DNA of 64,000 bases from Sodalis sp. Ffu (GTDB lineage Bacteria; Pseudomonadota; Gammaproteobacteria; Enterobacterales; Enterobacteriaceae), in NCBI GenBank assembly GCA_024748595.1, contig CP072944.1:590001-654000 (forward strand), read 5' to 3'. Positions 9,803 through 19,131 of this stretch are shown here, in pieces (position 1 is the stretch's first letter; every line of letters starts with the position of its first letter). The translations under genes were made by a program, and so were the position numbers. Below the pieces are notes generated by a model that saw only the letters and a list, made by a program, of their open reading frames with translations, had not been told where the DNA came from and did not search any database.

Positions 9803-10585
9803 TTAAAAACTTATCAAATATTTGTGTGCTTGTTTGGCCGCATCAGCGCTAGGGTACAATTTACCGACTTGCTTATAAACCAACTGAGCTTTATCTTTCT
9901 GACCTTTCTCCTGCATAATTACACCGACTTTTAACAACGCATCTGGTGCTTTCGACGATTTGGGGTAATTTTTAACTACTAGGGCAAAATAGTAAACCGC
10001 GTCATCTTTTTTACCTTTTTTATAATTCAATTGTCCCAACCAGTAATTAGCATTGGACTGATAGGTAGAAGCAGGGTAACATCTAACAAAATTCTGAAAT
10101 GCGCTGATCGCCTGGTCATATTGTTTTTTCTCCAACACTAAAGCCACCGCTTCATTGTAGTCGATGTTGGGGTCTCCACTGCTAGTAATAGGAAGCACCG
10201 GAGGAAGCACCGGCGCGCTCTGTATTATTTTATCAACTATCGGCTGATCCAAGTCAACGACGGATGAGACTATATGATTATTCAGGCTATCTATCTGCTG
10301 ATAGATCTTTTTTTCCCGCTCGACCATCTGCGATAGATGATGTTGATTTTCCTGGATTTGGCCACGCAGCAAATCAATATCCCGTTGATTATCATAGAGC
10401 AACTGCTGAAGTTGGGTTAAAATCCGGCTGTGAGCATTAGAAATACGCTCAAGTTTAGTAATTCGGTCATCTAATGCGCCAGAACCGATATTACTAATTG
10501 ACGCCTGGGCAATAGCAGTCCTTTGGACCGCTATGCACATTAACAACAATACACTTAACAAGTAAGCTCTCAAGTTATTGCGCAT
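9803..10585 (-). CDS. cpoB: Cell division coordinator CpoB (YbgF)
   Basis: Periplasmic protein that links Tol-Pal with peptidoglycan synthesis at the division site and binds TolA. A signal peptide (about 1-26) is cleaved after a segment like AVQRTAIAQA. A coiled-coil trimerisation region (about 38-100, rich in heptads such as LERISNAHSRILTQL) follows, then a TPR domain (about 140-260) with NYWLGQLNYKKGKKDDA and KVGVIMQEKGQKDKA. The 260 residues compare with 263 in E. coli. Last gene of the tolQRAB-pal-cpoB cluster, 8 bases after pal, so probably co-transcribed. Confidence 0.95.
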   Translation of the reverse strand: MRNNLRAYLLSVLLLMCIAVQRTAIAQASISNIGSGALDDRITKLERISNAHSRILTQLQQLLYDNQRDIDLLRGQIQENQHHLSQMVEREKKIYQQIDSLNNHIVSSVVDLDQPIVDKIIQSAPVLPPVLPITSSGDPNIDYNEAVALVLEKKQYDQAISAFQNFVRCYPASTYQSNANYWLGQLNYKKGKKDDAVYYFALVVKNYPKSSKAPDALLKVGVIMQEKGQKDKAQLVYKQVGKLYPSADAAKQAHKYLISF

Positions 10586-10593
10586 ATCAGATC

Positions 10594-11118
10594 TTAGTAT
10601 ACCAACACGGCACGACGATTTTTGGAATAAGCTGCCTCGTCATGGCCCAATACAATCGGTTTTTCTTTACCGTAAGATACCATATCAATCTGATCAAATG
10701 ATACTCCCATGCTTTGAAGATATATATTCAAAGCATGGGCACGGTGTTCCCCCAGTGCGATGTTGTATTCCGGCGTACCACGTTCATCTGCATGACCTTC
10801 AATAGTTACTTTACAAGACGGATTACTGCGCAAGAAATTAGCATGAGCATCCAGCATTTGAAAGAACTCAGGATGAATATCATACTTGTTTAAATCAAAA
10901 TAAACAATATTGTTGCGCTGCAGTTCCTGCTGTATTTGCAGACGCGATCCTTCATCTGAGGACACATTATTGCTGCTTATATCCATCCCAATACCCGCAC
11001 TAGCACCCATGGCAGAGTTATCAGCATTATGAGAACTTTTTTGAGAACTACATGCCGCTACCGACATAACCGGTACTACCAACATCATCCCTTTTAACAT
11101 TTTATTGTTCAGTTTCAT
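10594..11118 (-). CDS. pal: Peptidoglycan-associated lipoprotein Pal
   Basis: Outer-membrane lipoprotein that holds peptidoglycan and receives the Tol energy input at division. A lipoprotein signal ends in MSVAAC, giving lipidated Cys23. The C-terminal OmpA-like domain (about 65-174) carries [24 protein letters not shown] and the peptidoglycan-binding stretch [12 protein letters not shown]. The 174 residues match the family length of 173. It follows tolB by 40 bases with an AGGAACATGAG ribosome region directly before the ATG. Its retention with a full set of Tol partners implies a real outer membrane and active constriction. Confidence 0.97.
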   Translation of the reverse strand: MKLNNKMLKGMMLVVPVMSVAACSSQKSSHNADNSAMGASAGIGMDISSNNVSSDEGSRLQIQQELQRNNIVYFDLNKYDIHPEFFQMLDAHANFLRSNPSCKVTIEGHADERGTPEYNIALGEHRAHALNIYLQSMGVSFDQIDMVSYGKEKPIVLGHDEAAYSKNRRAVLVY

Positions 11119-11158
11119 CTCATGTTCCTTTTGTATTTACATACATATTTACACAAAA

Positions 11159-12451
11159 TTATAGATATGGCGACCAAGCAGGAAATTTAGCCTGTCCATC
11201 AGTTGCCGGAAGACACGTTTTGAAACGACCATCAATCGAAACCAGATGTAATATAGAACCTAGCTCTTGTGAAGCACTATAGATCACCATCATGCCATTG
11301 GGAGAAACGCTAGGTGTTTCATCCAATAACGTATCCGTCAATACTTGAATGACTCCCGTTACCAGATCCAATTTAGCGATATGCTGCGAGCCATTGCTAC
11401 TGCTGACCATGGTCAAAAAGCTGCCATCTGCGCTGACGTCCGCATCTTGATTCTGCAAGCCTTTCCAGGACAAGCGCTGAGAACCACCGCCATTAATATT
11501 AATTTTGTACACCTGCGGACGTCCCCCTTGGTCAGAGGTATAAGCCAAGGATTGGTTATCCGGGAACCAGCTCGGTTCGGTATTGCTGCTGCGACAATCG
11601 GTCACCTGGTCAATTTTTCCAGAAGCGCAATCCATCACATATAGGTTCAAACTACCAGTTTTTGATAATGCAAAAGCCAATTTACTACCATCTGGAGACC
11701 AAGCCGGAGCACCATTATGCTGCGGGAAGCTGGCAATTTGACTTACAGTACCGCTATCCAAGGTCTGTACCACCAGTGCTGAGCGACCACGTTCAAAAGT
11801 AACATAAGCTAACTTGCTCCCATTGGGAGACCATGCTGGAGACATCAGTGGTTCCATCGAACGATATACCGAAGTCTGATTATAGCCATCGTAATCAGCG
11901 ATACGCAACTCATAAGCATATGGACTGCTTTTAGTATGCACCACATAGGCAATACGTGTTCGAAACGCGCCTTTAATACCAGTCAATTTTTCAAAGGTTT
12001 CATCGCTGGCAGTATGAGCTGCATAACGCAACCATCTTTTAGTTACCTTGTATTGATTTTGTGCTAAGATTGCGCCCGGATTAGCTGAGGTATCCACCAA
12101 CTGATAGGAAATCACATAGCTACCGTCGGCGCTAGGCTGCACTTGACCTACCACGACAACATCGATGCCCAACGCAGTCCAAGCGGTAGGAGTTACTTCT
12201 GAGGCAGTAGTCGGCTGCTGAGGAAGATTAGACGTAGGCAATGGAGTAAATTTTCCACTATTACGCAAGTCAGCGGCAACAATGCCGCTGATATCTTCCT
12301 GGACCATTCCAGAACCAACCCATTTGAAAGGCACTATACCTACCGGACGTGCTGAATCCACCCCTTGGGTGACCTCGATACGTATTTCCGCATGCAATAC
12401 GGAAGACCATAAAATTAATAAACTTAGTGTTACTCGAAATCTCTGTTTCAT
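11159..12451 (-). CDS. tolB: Tol-Pal system periplasmic protein TolB
   Basis: Periplasmic beta-propeller that binds Pal and cycles under TolA pull. From the ATG at 12451 ([10 protein letters not shown]) the product is 430 residues, exactly the E. coli length; the open frame extends 12 codons further up without family match. A signal peptide (about 1-21) ends in VLHA. The N-terminal domain carries FKWVGSG and [13 protein letters not shown]. Propeller repeats are marked by [26 protein letters not shown] and [13 protein letters not shown]. It ends in FPAWSPYL, as in the family. It lies between tolA and pal. Confidence 0.97.
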   Translation of the reverse strand: MKQRFRVTLSLLILWSSVLHAEIRIEVTQGVDSARPVGIVPFKWVGSGMVQEDISGIVAADLRNSGKFTPLPTSNLPQQPTTASEVTPTAWTALGIDVVVVGQVQPSADGSYVISYQLVDTSANPGAILAQNQYKVTKRWLRYAAHTASDETFEKLTGIKGAFRTRIAYVVHTKSSPYAYELRIADYDGYNQTSVYRSMEPLMSPAWSPNGSKLAYVTFERGRSALVVQTLDSGTVSQIASFPQHNGAPAWSPDGSKLAFALSKTGSLNLYVMDCASGKIDQVTDCRSSNTEPSWFPDNQSLAYTSDQGGRPQVYKININGGGSQRLSWKGLQNQDADVSADGSFLTMVSSSNGSQHIAKLDLVTGVIQVLTDTLLDETPSVSPNGMMVIYSASQELGSILHLVSIDGRFKTCLPATDGQAKFPAWSPYL

Positions 12452-12520
12452 TTTATTTCCCAACCGCCACCAAGGCTCCGCCATCATTTCAAAATTTATA
12501 CACTTATCCGATTAAACAAC

Positions 12521-12550
12521 ATTACACCTCTCCAAATTACACCTCTCCAA
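12521..12550. repeat. 15-base tandem direct repeat in tolA-tolB spacer
   Basis: The unit ATTACACCTCTCCAA occurs twice in a row (12521-12535 and 12536-12550) with no mismatch. It looks like a recent slippage duplication in non-coding DNA, just upstream of tolB. Confidence 0.85.
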
Positions 12551-12620
12551 TAGATAACGTATAATAGATTTTGAATCATAATAGAATTATTTGATAAACG
12601 TTGACTTTGGTGACAATCTA

Positions 12621-13415
12621 TTAAAACGAAAACCCAAGCATCGCATTTTTAAACACTTCGTAAACCTGCGTGCTAGGAGGTTTGGGAATCGTCGCTAGTT
12701 TTGTCGCAGACACTGCCGCCTGACACAATATCGGATCGCCACCGATAGCGATCACCGAAATCAATGTACCGTCCGGAGCCAGCTTGATATGAAGATCACA
12801 AGTTTTACCACTGTAGCTGGAAGCATCATAAAATTTATTACTAATAGCTTGACTAACCAACGCTTTATAATCGTTGATCTCAGCATAGCTAACCCCCATT
12901 TGCTTACTTTTCCCAGTAGATGCAGTGTTACTAAACTTGAGCTTACCACTCAATTTTAGTGCATTCTTGGCATCAGTCAAACCATCGAGCAAATCGGCCA
13001 CTTCGCTAGACTGCTTAGCAAAAGTTGCCTGTTGCTTCTCCTCCTGCACCGCTTTGGATTTTTCCTGTTGAACTGTTTTTGCCTGTTTCTGCTCCGGTTG
13101 GTGCTCCTTAGTCGCTTTTTGCACGACCAGGCGCTCTTTTAACTGCGCCTGTTGCGTTACTGGCTGCTGGGATTGCTTACTATGCTGTAACTGAGCACGC
13201 TGCGCGTCTGTTTGCTGAGGCGAGTGGTTATATTGTTGCACCACAGCGCTAGATTCAACCATCACGGCATCAATCACCGATATACCATCTAGCACACTGA
13301 TCTTTTGCGACTGGTAGATCGAGCTCCAAATTAGTATAGCGATCAGAACACAATGCAGCTCAATCGACAGAATAATTGCATGCTTAAGCTTATCGTTCTG
13401 TTCCATAGCTTTCAA
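12621..13415 (-). CDS. tolA: Tol-Pal system energy-transducing protein TolA, short linker
   Basis: Inner-membrane protein that spans the periplasm and couples the TolQR motor to TolB and Pal. One transmembrane helix (about 12-33, AIILSIELHCVLIAILIWSS) is followed by a Gln/Lys/Glu-rich helical domain II (about 55-165). The C-terminal domain III (about 170-264) has FYDASSYSGKTC, IKLAPDGTL, GGDPILCQAA and PKPPS-QVYEVFKNA. The total of 264 residues is far below the 421 of E. coli; all the loss is in domain II. The start is a TTG: the one at 13415 has AGGGA 9 bases upstream and aligns with the family; a TTG at 13424 and an ATG at 13406 are alternatives. Confidence 0.93.
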   Translation of the reverse strand: MKAMEQNDKLKHAIILSIELHCVLIAILIWSSIYQSQKISVLDGISVIDAVMVESSAVVQQYNHSPQQTDAQRAQLQHSKQSQQPVTQQAQLKERLVVQKATKEHQPEQKQAKTVQQEKSKAVQEEKQQATFAKQSSEVADLLDGLTDAKNALKLSGKLKFSNTASTGKSKQMGVSYAEINDYKALVSQAISNKFYDASSYSGKTCDLHIKLAPDGTLISVIAIGGDPILCQAAVSATKLATIPKPPSTQVYEVFKNAMLGFSF

Positions 13416-13470
13416 TACAACCAATCCCTAAAAACTAAAATAAAACGCACTGGTTTAAATAAAATAACCT

Positions 13471-13893
13471 TCAGATAGACTTTGTCATCAAACCTACTGA
13501 CTTCACACCAGCCTTATGCAGTAAGTTCAATGCCTTGATGATTTCATCATAAGGCACGTCTTTAGCGCCGCCAATCAAAAATACTGTCTTGGGATTGGAA
13601 GTAACTTGAGCGCGCGCCTTTGAGATCACTTGCTCGGAAGCCAGATGTTCAATACGGTCGTGATTGACCACCAAACTGTACTTGCACACTCCAGATACCT
13701 CAATGATAACCCAAGGATTATCATCGTTAGCAAGAGTTTTTGAATCGATCGCGGACGGCAGATCCACCTCAACACTTTGGGTAATAATAGGTACCGTTGT
13801 CATAAAAATTAACACCAATACCAGTAGTACATCGAGCAGGGGGACAATATTAATTTCGGATTTAATTTCTCGTCGTGCTCGTTTTTTGGCCAT
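13471..13893 (-). CDS. tolR: Tol-Pal system proton-channel protein TolR
   Basis: Inner-membrane protein that forms the proton-driven motor with TolQ. One N-terminal transmembrane helix contains [14 protein letters not shown], and the essential ion-path Asp is residue 21. The periplasmic domain carries VEVDLPSA near residue 42 and ends VGLMTKSI. At 140 residues it is close to the E. coli length of 142. Its start overlaps the 3' end of tolQ by 32 bases, caused by an extended tolQ. It is followed by tolA after about 55 bases. Confidence 0.96.
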   Translation of the reverse strand: MAKKRARREIKSEINIVPLLDVLLVLVLIFMTTVPIITQSVEVDLPSAIDSKTLANDDNPWVIIEVSGVCKYSLVVNHDRIEHLASEQVISKARAQVTSNPKTVFLIGGAKDVPYDEIIKALNLLHKAGVKSVGLMTKSI

Positions 13894-14587
13894 GTTCTGC
13901 CCCAGTTCTTATTTTAGCGTTATCGCTAGTGAAGGCCTGACGATGCAAAATGGCGATGAACTCTTCGGTAAAGTTATCGTAGTTCTGCTCAAGTTTGTTG
14001 ACACGATGACTCAGACGGTTGAACGCCATGTTTGCAGGAATAGCAGCAAACAGACCAATGGCGGTGGCGATTAACGCTTCCGCTATACCCGGCGCTACCA
14101 TCTGCAAAGTAGCTTGTTTCACTGCACCAAGCCCGATAAAGGCATGCATAATGCCCCAGACGGTACCAAACAGGCCGATGTATGGACTAATAGAGCCTAC
14201 AGTGCCAAGGAAAGGAATATTAGTTTCTAAAGTTTGCAGTTCCCGGTTCATCGATATGCGCATGGCACGTGAAGTACCAGTTACCACTGCTTCAAAGGAG
14301 TGGCTGTTGGCAAGATGCAATCGGGCAAATTCTTTAAAACCAGCATAAAAAATTTGCTCGGAGCCACTCAATCTATCGCGACGGGTCAGGCTTTCCTGAT
14401 AAAGACGGGACAAATCGATGCCCGACCAAAATTTATTTTCAAATATTTCCGCTTCACGGGTGGCGTAGTTAAGAATACGGGTACGCTGGATAATTATCGC
14501 CCAGGACACGATCGAAAAGCATATTAATACAAGCATAACCAGTTTTACTAAAAAACCTGCTTTCAGAAATAGATCCAAGATATTCAT
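13862..14587 (-). CDS. tolQ: Tol-Pal system motor protein TolQ, extended C-terminus
   Basis: Inner-membrane stator-like protein with three transmembrane segments (about 14-36, 130-155, 165-190). Family hallmarks include [24 protein letters not shown] and [21 protein letters not shown]. The E. coli protein ends shortly after HRQAF; here the frame runs on for about 18 residues ([13 protein letters not shown] and beyond) and overlaps tolR by 32 bases, presumably because the old stop was lost. Upstream, GTG ACT TAA ATG corresponds to the E. coli start GTG ACT GAC ATG. The old start is cut off by a stop and the ATG at 14587 is used. Confidence 0.96.
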   Translation of the reverse strand: MNILDLFLKAGFLVKLVMLVLICFSIVSWAIIIQRTRILNYATREAEIFENKFWSGIDLSRLYQESLTRRDRLSGSEQIFYAGFKEFARLHLANSHSFEAVVTGTSRAMRISMNRELQTLETNIPFLGTVGSISPYIGLFGTVWGIMHAFIGLGAVKQATLQMVAPGIAEALIATAIGLFAAIPANMAFNRLSHRVNKLEQNYDNFTEEFIAILHRQAFTSDNAKIRTGAEHGQKTSTTRN

Positions 14588-14603
14588 TTAAGTCACTACT
14601 ATT

Positions 14604-14690
14604 AAACTCCGCGACAATAAAATAGAAAAGCACAATTGGCTTCATTTTACTGGTTAGGTATCAACACATACAATAATATATCCTCCTAGC
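14604..14690 (-). pseudogene. ybgC: 3' remnant of ybgC (acyl-CoA thioesterase)
   Basis: E. coli has ybgC immediately before tolQ. On the minus strand here the sequence reads GYIIVCVD, then after damage KMKPIVLFYFIVAEF, matching the E. coli C-terminus [24 protein letters not shown]. The end lies at the expected distance from tolQ. The rest of the gene is gone or unreadable. Confidence 0.62.
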
Positions 14691-15037
14691 TGCTCAGCTA
14701 TCCGTTAGCATTTTTAGAATGAATTGCGTGGAAGTCAGAGATAGCTAGTTTAAGGAAAAAAGTTTAACTTGCCATAATTATTGTCTGTAACAAATTTGTC
14801 TAGATGCACTGAAGCAAAATCATTCACCAATCATACATATCACCACAAACACCACTTGATCACTCATAAAAAAGAACACTGGTAAAAATTATGATTGGCT
14901 ATCTAGCCTGTTTCATAAAACTATCTAACGCGTATGTTTAGATTATATATATCTTCGAGTAAACACAAATCGACCATCAAAATAATGCATTATTTATAAT
15001 ATATAACCCAAAAATTCATAAATAACAGTGCTTACTA

Positions 15038-15080
15038 TGCGCAAGAGCTATCCCATTAAAAATAGGATAGCTCTTGCGCA
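15038..15080. repeat. Perfect 16-base inverted repeat
   Basis: TGCGCAAGAGCTATCC (15038-15053) is repeated inverted as GGATAGCTCTTGCGCA (15065-15080) around an 11-base loop. Neither side has a T tract, so a simple intrinsic terminator is unlikely. It stands out because its surroundings are heavily decayed. Confidence 0.9.
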
Positions 15081-15107
15081 ATAAAATATTTCTTGGGGCT
15101 TGTGTCA

Positions 15108-15570
15108 TGAAAACTTTGTTGAATAAACCTGAATACCCCAAAACTTTTTCCTTAATTATTAAGATTATTCAAGCCATTCATGTAGTGATAAATATAGGAG
15201 TCATTTTGTTCAATACGTACACCATGAGCCCATATCTTCCATACTTAGACATCGTAATCTAGTAATGTATTCACGTATACAGAATAACTATTTTATTTGT
15301 AACATGTTTATCTCCACTATCTCATACCGAATATCGTAAACGACCATTATACCCATTCTGTAAATAGCTCCCTTTTTCATAAAAAATTATCAGTCTACTT
15401 CCTTAATTTCATTATTTAACCTCATATAAATTTTTAGCCAGATAGAATACTTTTCTGACTGCGTGTTCTAATTTTTCCATTTTTAAGCACAGTAACGTTA
15501 ATGGCAATGCTGCGAATTAAGGTTTTTACCATAATATTATACCTGTTTATTGATGCAGGTTAAGTTCTCG
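15108..15570 (-). mobile_element. IS903-type relic, minus strand
   Basis: The reverse complement of 15466-15560 reads CIN, later SIAINVTVLKNGKIRTR, which resembles CISKRAK and RGNIAHLVIDATGLKVFGEGEWKVR of IS903-type transposases. It is clearly similar at DNA level to the minus-strand relic at 35725-35850. The end AACTTTGTTGAATAAACC at 15111-15128 matches the terminal repeat GGCTTTGTTGAATAAATC. Confidence 0.6.
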
Positions 15571-15772
15571 CATCATAGAGGAATATTCATTAACTAAAAA
15601 ATTCATTTTAAACATCAATAATAGTCGTAATGGCCATGAATGGACTTCCTTGACCGACAACTAAGGAAGGGAAGGCCGAGTAATGCACCATTTCTTATCA
15701 ATTTGCATCTAACCCATGACTTTTGCCAGAATTATCGCTGAAAATATCACTAATGGTAGGTAAACTCAAAGA

Positions 15773-16645
15773 TCAATTAAGCATGCTATTCTTCAAAGTT
15801 TCACCGATGTCTGCCATACTGTGCACAGTTTTTATACCAGCAGCTTCTAGTGCAGCAAATTTCTCAGCTGCCGTTCCTCTGCCACCAGCGATAATAGCAC
15901 CAGCATGGCCCATGCGTTTATTCCTAGGAGCAGTAACTCCGGCAATATACCCCATCACAGGCTTTGTGATGCAATCTTTGATATAATCGGCTGCTTCTTC
16001 TTCCGCACTGCCGCCTATTTCACCAATCATTACAACGGTTTCTGTTTGCGGATCTTGTTCAAACAACTTCAAGATATCAATGAAGTTGGAGCCAAGAATC
16101 GGATCACCGCCAATGCCGACGCAACTAGACTGGCCCAACCCGATATCGGTAATTTGCTTCACCGCCTCATAAGTAAGAGTACCAGAACGAGAAACAATAC
16201 CCACCTGTCCAGGCTGATGTATATAGCTTGGCATGATACCAATTTTACATTCGCCCGGTGTAATGACACCCGGACAGTTCGGACCAATCATACGTGCATT
16301 ACTTTGCTCCAGCTTGGCTTTAACCGTTAGCATATCCAGCGTCGGGATACCCTCGGTAATACAGATAATTAGCTCGATACCAGCATCGATCGCTTCGAAG
16401 ATCGAGTCTTTACAGAAGGCAGCCGGAACGTAGATCACCGACGCGGTAGCGCTGGTTTTAGCGACAGCCTCACGCACGGTATTGAATACTGGCAGGCCTA
16501 GATGCTCGCTGCCACCCTTGCCCGGAGTTACACCGCCAACCATCTGTGTCCCGTAGGCCAATGCCTGTTTCGAATGAAAGGTTCCCTGGTTACCAGTAAA
16601 GCCCTGGCAAATAACTTTAGTATTTTTATCAATCAAAATAGACAT
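15773..16645 (-). CDS. sucD: Succinyl-CoA synthetase alpha subunit
   Basis: Alpha subunit of succinyl-CoA synthetase, which makes ATP or GTP from succinyl-CoA in the TCA cycle. It binds CoA in an N-terminal Rossmann-like domain ([15 protein letters not shown], about 15-29) and carries the phosphorylated His247 in GHAGAII. IGPNCPG and SRSGTLTYE are also conserved. The 290 residues match the family (289). The ATG at 16645 directly abuts the sucC stop, so the two are translationally coupled. It is the last gene of the suc cluster. Six extra residues at the C-terminus (ETLKNSMLN) are similar to the family tail. Confidence 0.97.
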   Translation of the reverse strand: MSILIDKNTKVICQGFTGNQGTFHSKQALAYGTQMVGGVTPGKGGSEHLGLPVFNTVREAVAKTSATASVIYVPAAFCKDSIFEAIDAGIELIICITEGIPTLDMLTVKAKLEQSNARMIGPNCPGVITPGECKIGIMPSYIHQPGQVGIVSRSGTLTYEAVKQITDIGLGQSSCVGIGGDPILGSNFIDILKLFEQDPQTETVVMIGEIGGSAEEEAADYIKDCITKPVMGYIAGVTAPRNKRMGHAGAIIAGGRGTAAEKFAALEAAGIKTVHSMADIGETLKNSMLN

Positions 16646-17812
16646 TTACTTAATTTCCACTGCAGCAACTACTTGTTGAGCTGCATCAGTCAAACTGGTG
16701 GCTACTATGATGTTTAACCTGCTATCGGCCAAACGTTTTCTACCCAACTCAGCATTATTGCCTTCCAAACGTACCACGATCGGTACACTGACGCAGACCT
16801 CAGTCATCGCGCCGATGATGCCTTCAGCAATTAAGTCGCAACACACGATACCGCCAAAAATATTGACTAGCACCGCTTTTACTTTTTCATCTGACAAGAT
16901 GATTTTAAAAGCTTCAGTCACACACTCTTTGGTCGCTCCACCACCGACATCCAGAAAGTTGGCTGGATCACCGCCGTGTAATTTTACGATGTCCATAGTT
17001 CCCATCGCCAGTCCAGCGCCATTTACCATACAGCCGATGTTACCATTCAAGGCCACATAGTTCAGCTTCCATTGAGTGGCTTGTGTTTCACGCTCATCTT
17101 CCTGAGTATCATCGCGCATTTCGCGCAGTTCTGGCTGGCGGAACAGCGCGTTGCCGTCAATACTGATTTTAGCGTCTAAACAAATCAAATCCCCGTCACC
17201 AGTAATCACCAATGGGTTAATTTCCACTAACATTAGATCCCGCTCAAGAAATAGCGTCGCTAAACCTATGAAAATTTTGATAAACTGATTGATTTGATTG
17301 CCACTCAAACCCAATTTGAACGCCAATTCTCTCCCCTGATAGGGCTGTGGCCCAACCAACGGATCAAGCGCCACTTTATGAATAAGATACGGCGTTTCTT
17401 TCGCAACCTTTTCAATCTCAATACCGCCTTCGGTGGAAGCCATAAATACCACACGGTGAGTGCTGCGATCGACCATCGCACCCAAATACAGCTCTTTAAT
17501 AATATTGGTAGCTGCCTCCACTAAAATTCGGTGGACAGGTTGTCCCAGTACATCTGTCTGGTAAGTAACTAGGCGTTTTCCTAACCACTGTTCAGTGAAA
17601 GCTCGGACCTCTTTTTTTGATTTCAAGATCTTCACACCATCAGATTTACCTCGGCCACCAGCATGAACCTGGCATTTTACCACCCAAAGACCTCCGCCGA
17701 TTTTCGAGGCCGCCTCTTCCGCTTCATTCGGTGTGTTGCAGACGAACCCCGTCGGCGTGGGCAGACCATATCGAGCAAATAATTGCTTTGCCTGATATTC
17801 ATGTAAATTCAT
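16646..17812 (-). CDS. sucC: Succinyl-CoA synthetase beta subunit
   Basis: Beta subunit of succinyl-CoA synthetase, holding the ATP-grasp nucleotide site and part of the active site. From the ATG at 17812 ([18 protein letters not shown]) the product is 388 residues, exactly the E. coli length. The 14 codons upstream are not family sequence. Motifs include [52 protein letters not shown] and NIFGGIV. One change is ...FGGIVCCD, where E. coli has FGGIVRCD, near residue 324. Downstream it joins sucD without a gap, and sucB lies about 100 bases upstream. Confidence 0.97.
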   Translation of the reverse strand: MNLHEYQAKQLFARYGLPTPTGFVCNTPNEAEEAASKIGGGLWVVKCQVHAGGRGKSDGVKILKSKKEVRAFTEQWLGKRLVTYQTDVLGQPVHRILVEAATNIIKELYLGAMVDRSTHRVVFMASTEGGIEIEKVAKETPYLIHKVALDPLVGPQPYQGRELAFKLGLSGNQINQFIKIFIGLATLFLERDLMLVEINPLVITGDGDLICLDAKISIDGNALFRQPELREMRDDTQEDERETQATQWKLNYVALNGNIGCMVNGAGLAMGTMDIVKLHGGDPANFLDVGGGATKECVTEAFKIILSDEKVKAVLVNIFGGIVCCDLIAEGIIGAMTEVCVSVPIVVRLEGNNAELGRKRLADSRLNIIVATSLTDAAQQVVAAVEIK

Positions 17813-17913
17813 GATGTTATTCCATATTAGTCTAAAAACATGCCATGGACTCACTACCGTGATTCAGACCCAATGTATCAAAAGGCGACGCCTCATACTA
17901 ACACTGCAAGTCG

Positions 17914-19131
17914 CTATACATCCAGCAGTAGACGAGTTGGGTCTTCCAGCATCTCTTTTACCGTGATAAGGAAGTTCACGGACTCTTTACCATCAACTAG
18001 ACGGTGGTCATAAGAAAGCGCCAGATACATCATCGGCAAAATCACCACCTGGTCATTAACCACCATCGGCCGATCCTTGATGGCATGCATACCAAGGATT
18101 GCACTTTGCGGCGGATTGATGATAGGTGTAGATATTAGCGAACCAAAAACACCACCGTTAGTGATAGTGAAATTACCACCTGTCAGGTCATCGACTTTCA
18201 ACTTCCCATCTCGTCCTTTGATAGCCAGTTCCTTGATATGCTTCTCGATGTTAGCGATGCTCAACAAATCAATATCTTTAAGGACCGGCGTTACTAAACC
18301 ACGCGGCGTAGCAACCGCTATGCTAACATCAAAATAATTGTGATACACAATATCTTCGCCGTCGATAGAAGCATTAATTTCAGGAAAACGCTTCAGCGCT
18401 TCCAAAACCGCTTTTATGTAAAAAGACATGAAGCCCAGACGGACTCCATGACGTTTTTCAAACGTCTCGCCGTACTGCTTACGCAACTCCACCACAGGTT
18501 TCATATTTACTTCGTTAAAAGTGGTCAGCATGGCAGTATTGTTTTTCGCTTCCAGCAGTCGTTCTGCGACACGCTTACGCAGACGAGTCATCGGTACGCG
18601 TTTTTCACAGCGGCCCTTTAGTGCAATGGCTGGCTCAGCGGAATCAAAACTCTTCTGATTAAGTATATATTCTTCTATATCCTTACGGGTAATCCGTCCT
18701 TCCACACCGCTGCCTTTAATGGTTTCAGGCTGCAAATTGTGCTCAGCGATAAGACGACGGCTGGCCGGACTTAGTACATCATTGCACTCTTCCTTCGAAA
18801 CCGCGGTCTGGCGTTGAGTTGAGGTGTACTCCTGGCTCTGAAATTTTTCCGTAGTCGTCTGACCGGAAATATCAAAAGAACGCAGACGCCCCAAAATTTG
18901 CCGGGTGTTCACGATCGCACCTTCATCTTTTAGTCGAGCTTCCAACACACCGGCTTTGGGAGCCGGCACTTCTAACACTACTTTATCTGTTTCAATTTCG
19001 ACCAACACTTCATCTACTTGAACACTATCACCAACTTTTTTATGCCAACTGACAACGGTGGCATCCGCGACAGATTCAGGTAGCTCAGGAACTAGAATAT
19101 CTACACTACTCAATTCTCTATTCTTAATCAT
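17914..19131 (-). CDS. sucB: 2-oxoglutarate dehydrogenase E2 (succinyltransferase)
   Basis: Dihydrolipoyl succinyltransferase core of the 2-oxoglutarate dehydrogenase complex. An N-terminal lipoyl domain has its lipoylated Lys50 in [11 protein letters not shown] peripheral subunit-binding domain (about 120-155, [13 protein letters not shown] and [11 protein letters not shown]) follows, then the catalytic domain with [10 protein letters not shown] and the active-site [10 protein letters not shown] near residue 375. The 405 residues match E. coli. The ATG at 19131 overlaps the last base of the sucA stop. The first few residues (MIKNREL) differ from the family start, so initiation may have shifted slightly. 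Confidence 0.97.
   Translation of the reverse strand: MIKNRELSSVDILVPELPESVADATVVSWHKKVGDSVQVDEVLVEIETDKVVLEVPAPKAGVLEARLKDEGAIVNTRQILGRLRSFDISGQTTTEKFQSQEYTSTQRQTAVSKEECNDVLSPASRRLIAEHNLQPETIKGSGVEGRITRKDIEEYILNQKSFDSAEPAIALKGRCEKRVPMTRLRKRVAERLLEAKNNTAMLTTFNEVNMKPVVELRKQYGETFEKRHGVRLGFMSFYIKAVLEALKRFPEINASIDGEDIVYHNYFDVSIAVATPRGLVTPVLKDIDLLSIANIEKHIKELAIKGRDGKLKVDDLTGGNFTITNGGVFGSLISTPIINPPQSAILGMHAIKDRPMVVNDQVVILPMMYLALSYDHRLVDGKESVNFLITVKEMLEDPTRLLLDV

Larger units (their letters stand above)
14691..15772. other. Spacer where cydAB-ybgE would lie
   Basis: In E. coli the cytochrome bd genes cydAB and ybgE lie between sucD and ybgC. I see no readable trace of them here. The spacer holds a perfect 16-base inverted repeat (15038-15080) and a minus-strand IS903-type relic (15108-15570). 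The 62-codon open frame at 15074 lies over these and is not a gene. Confidence 0.6.
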
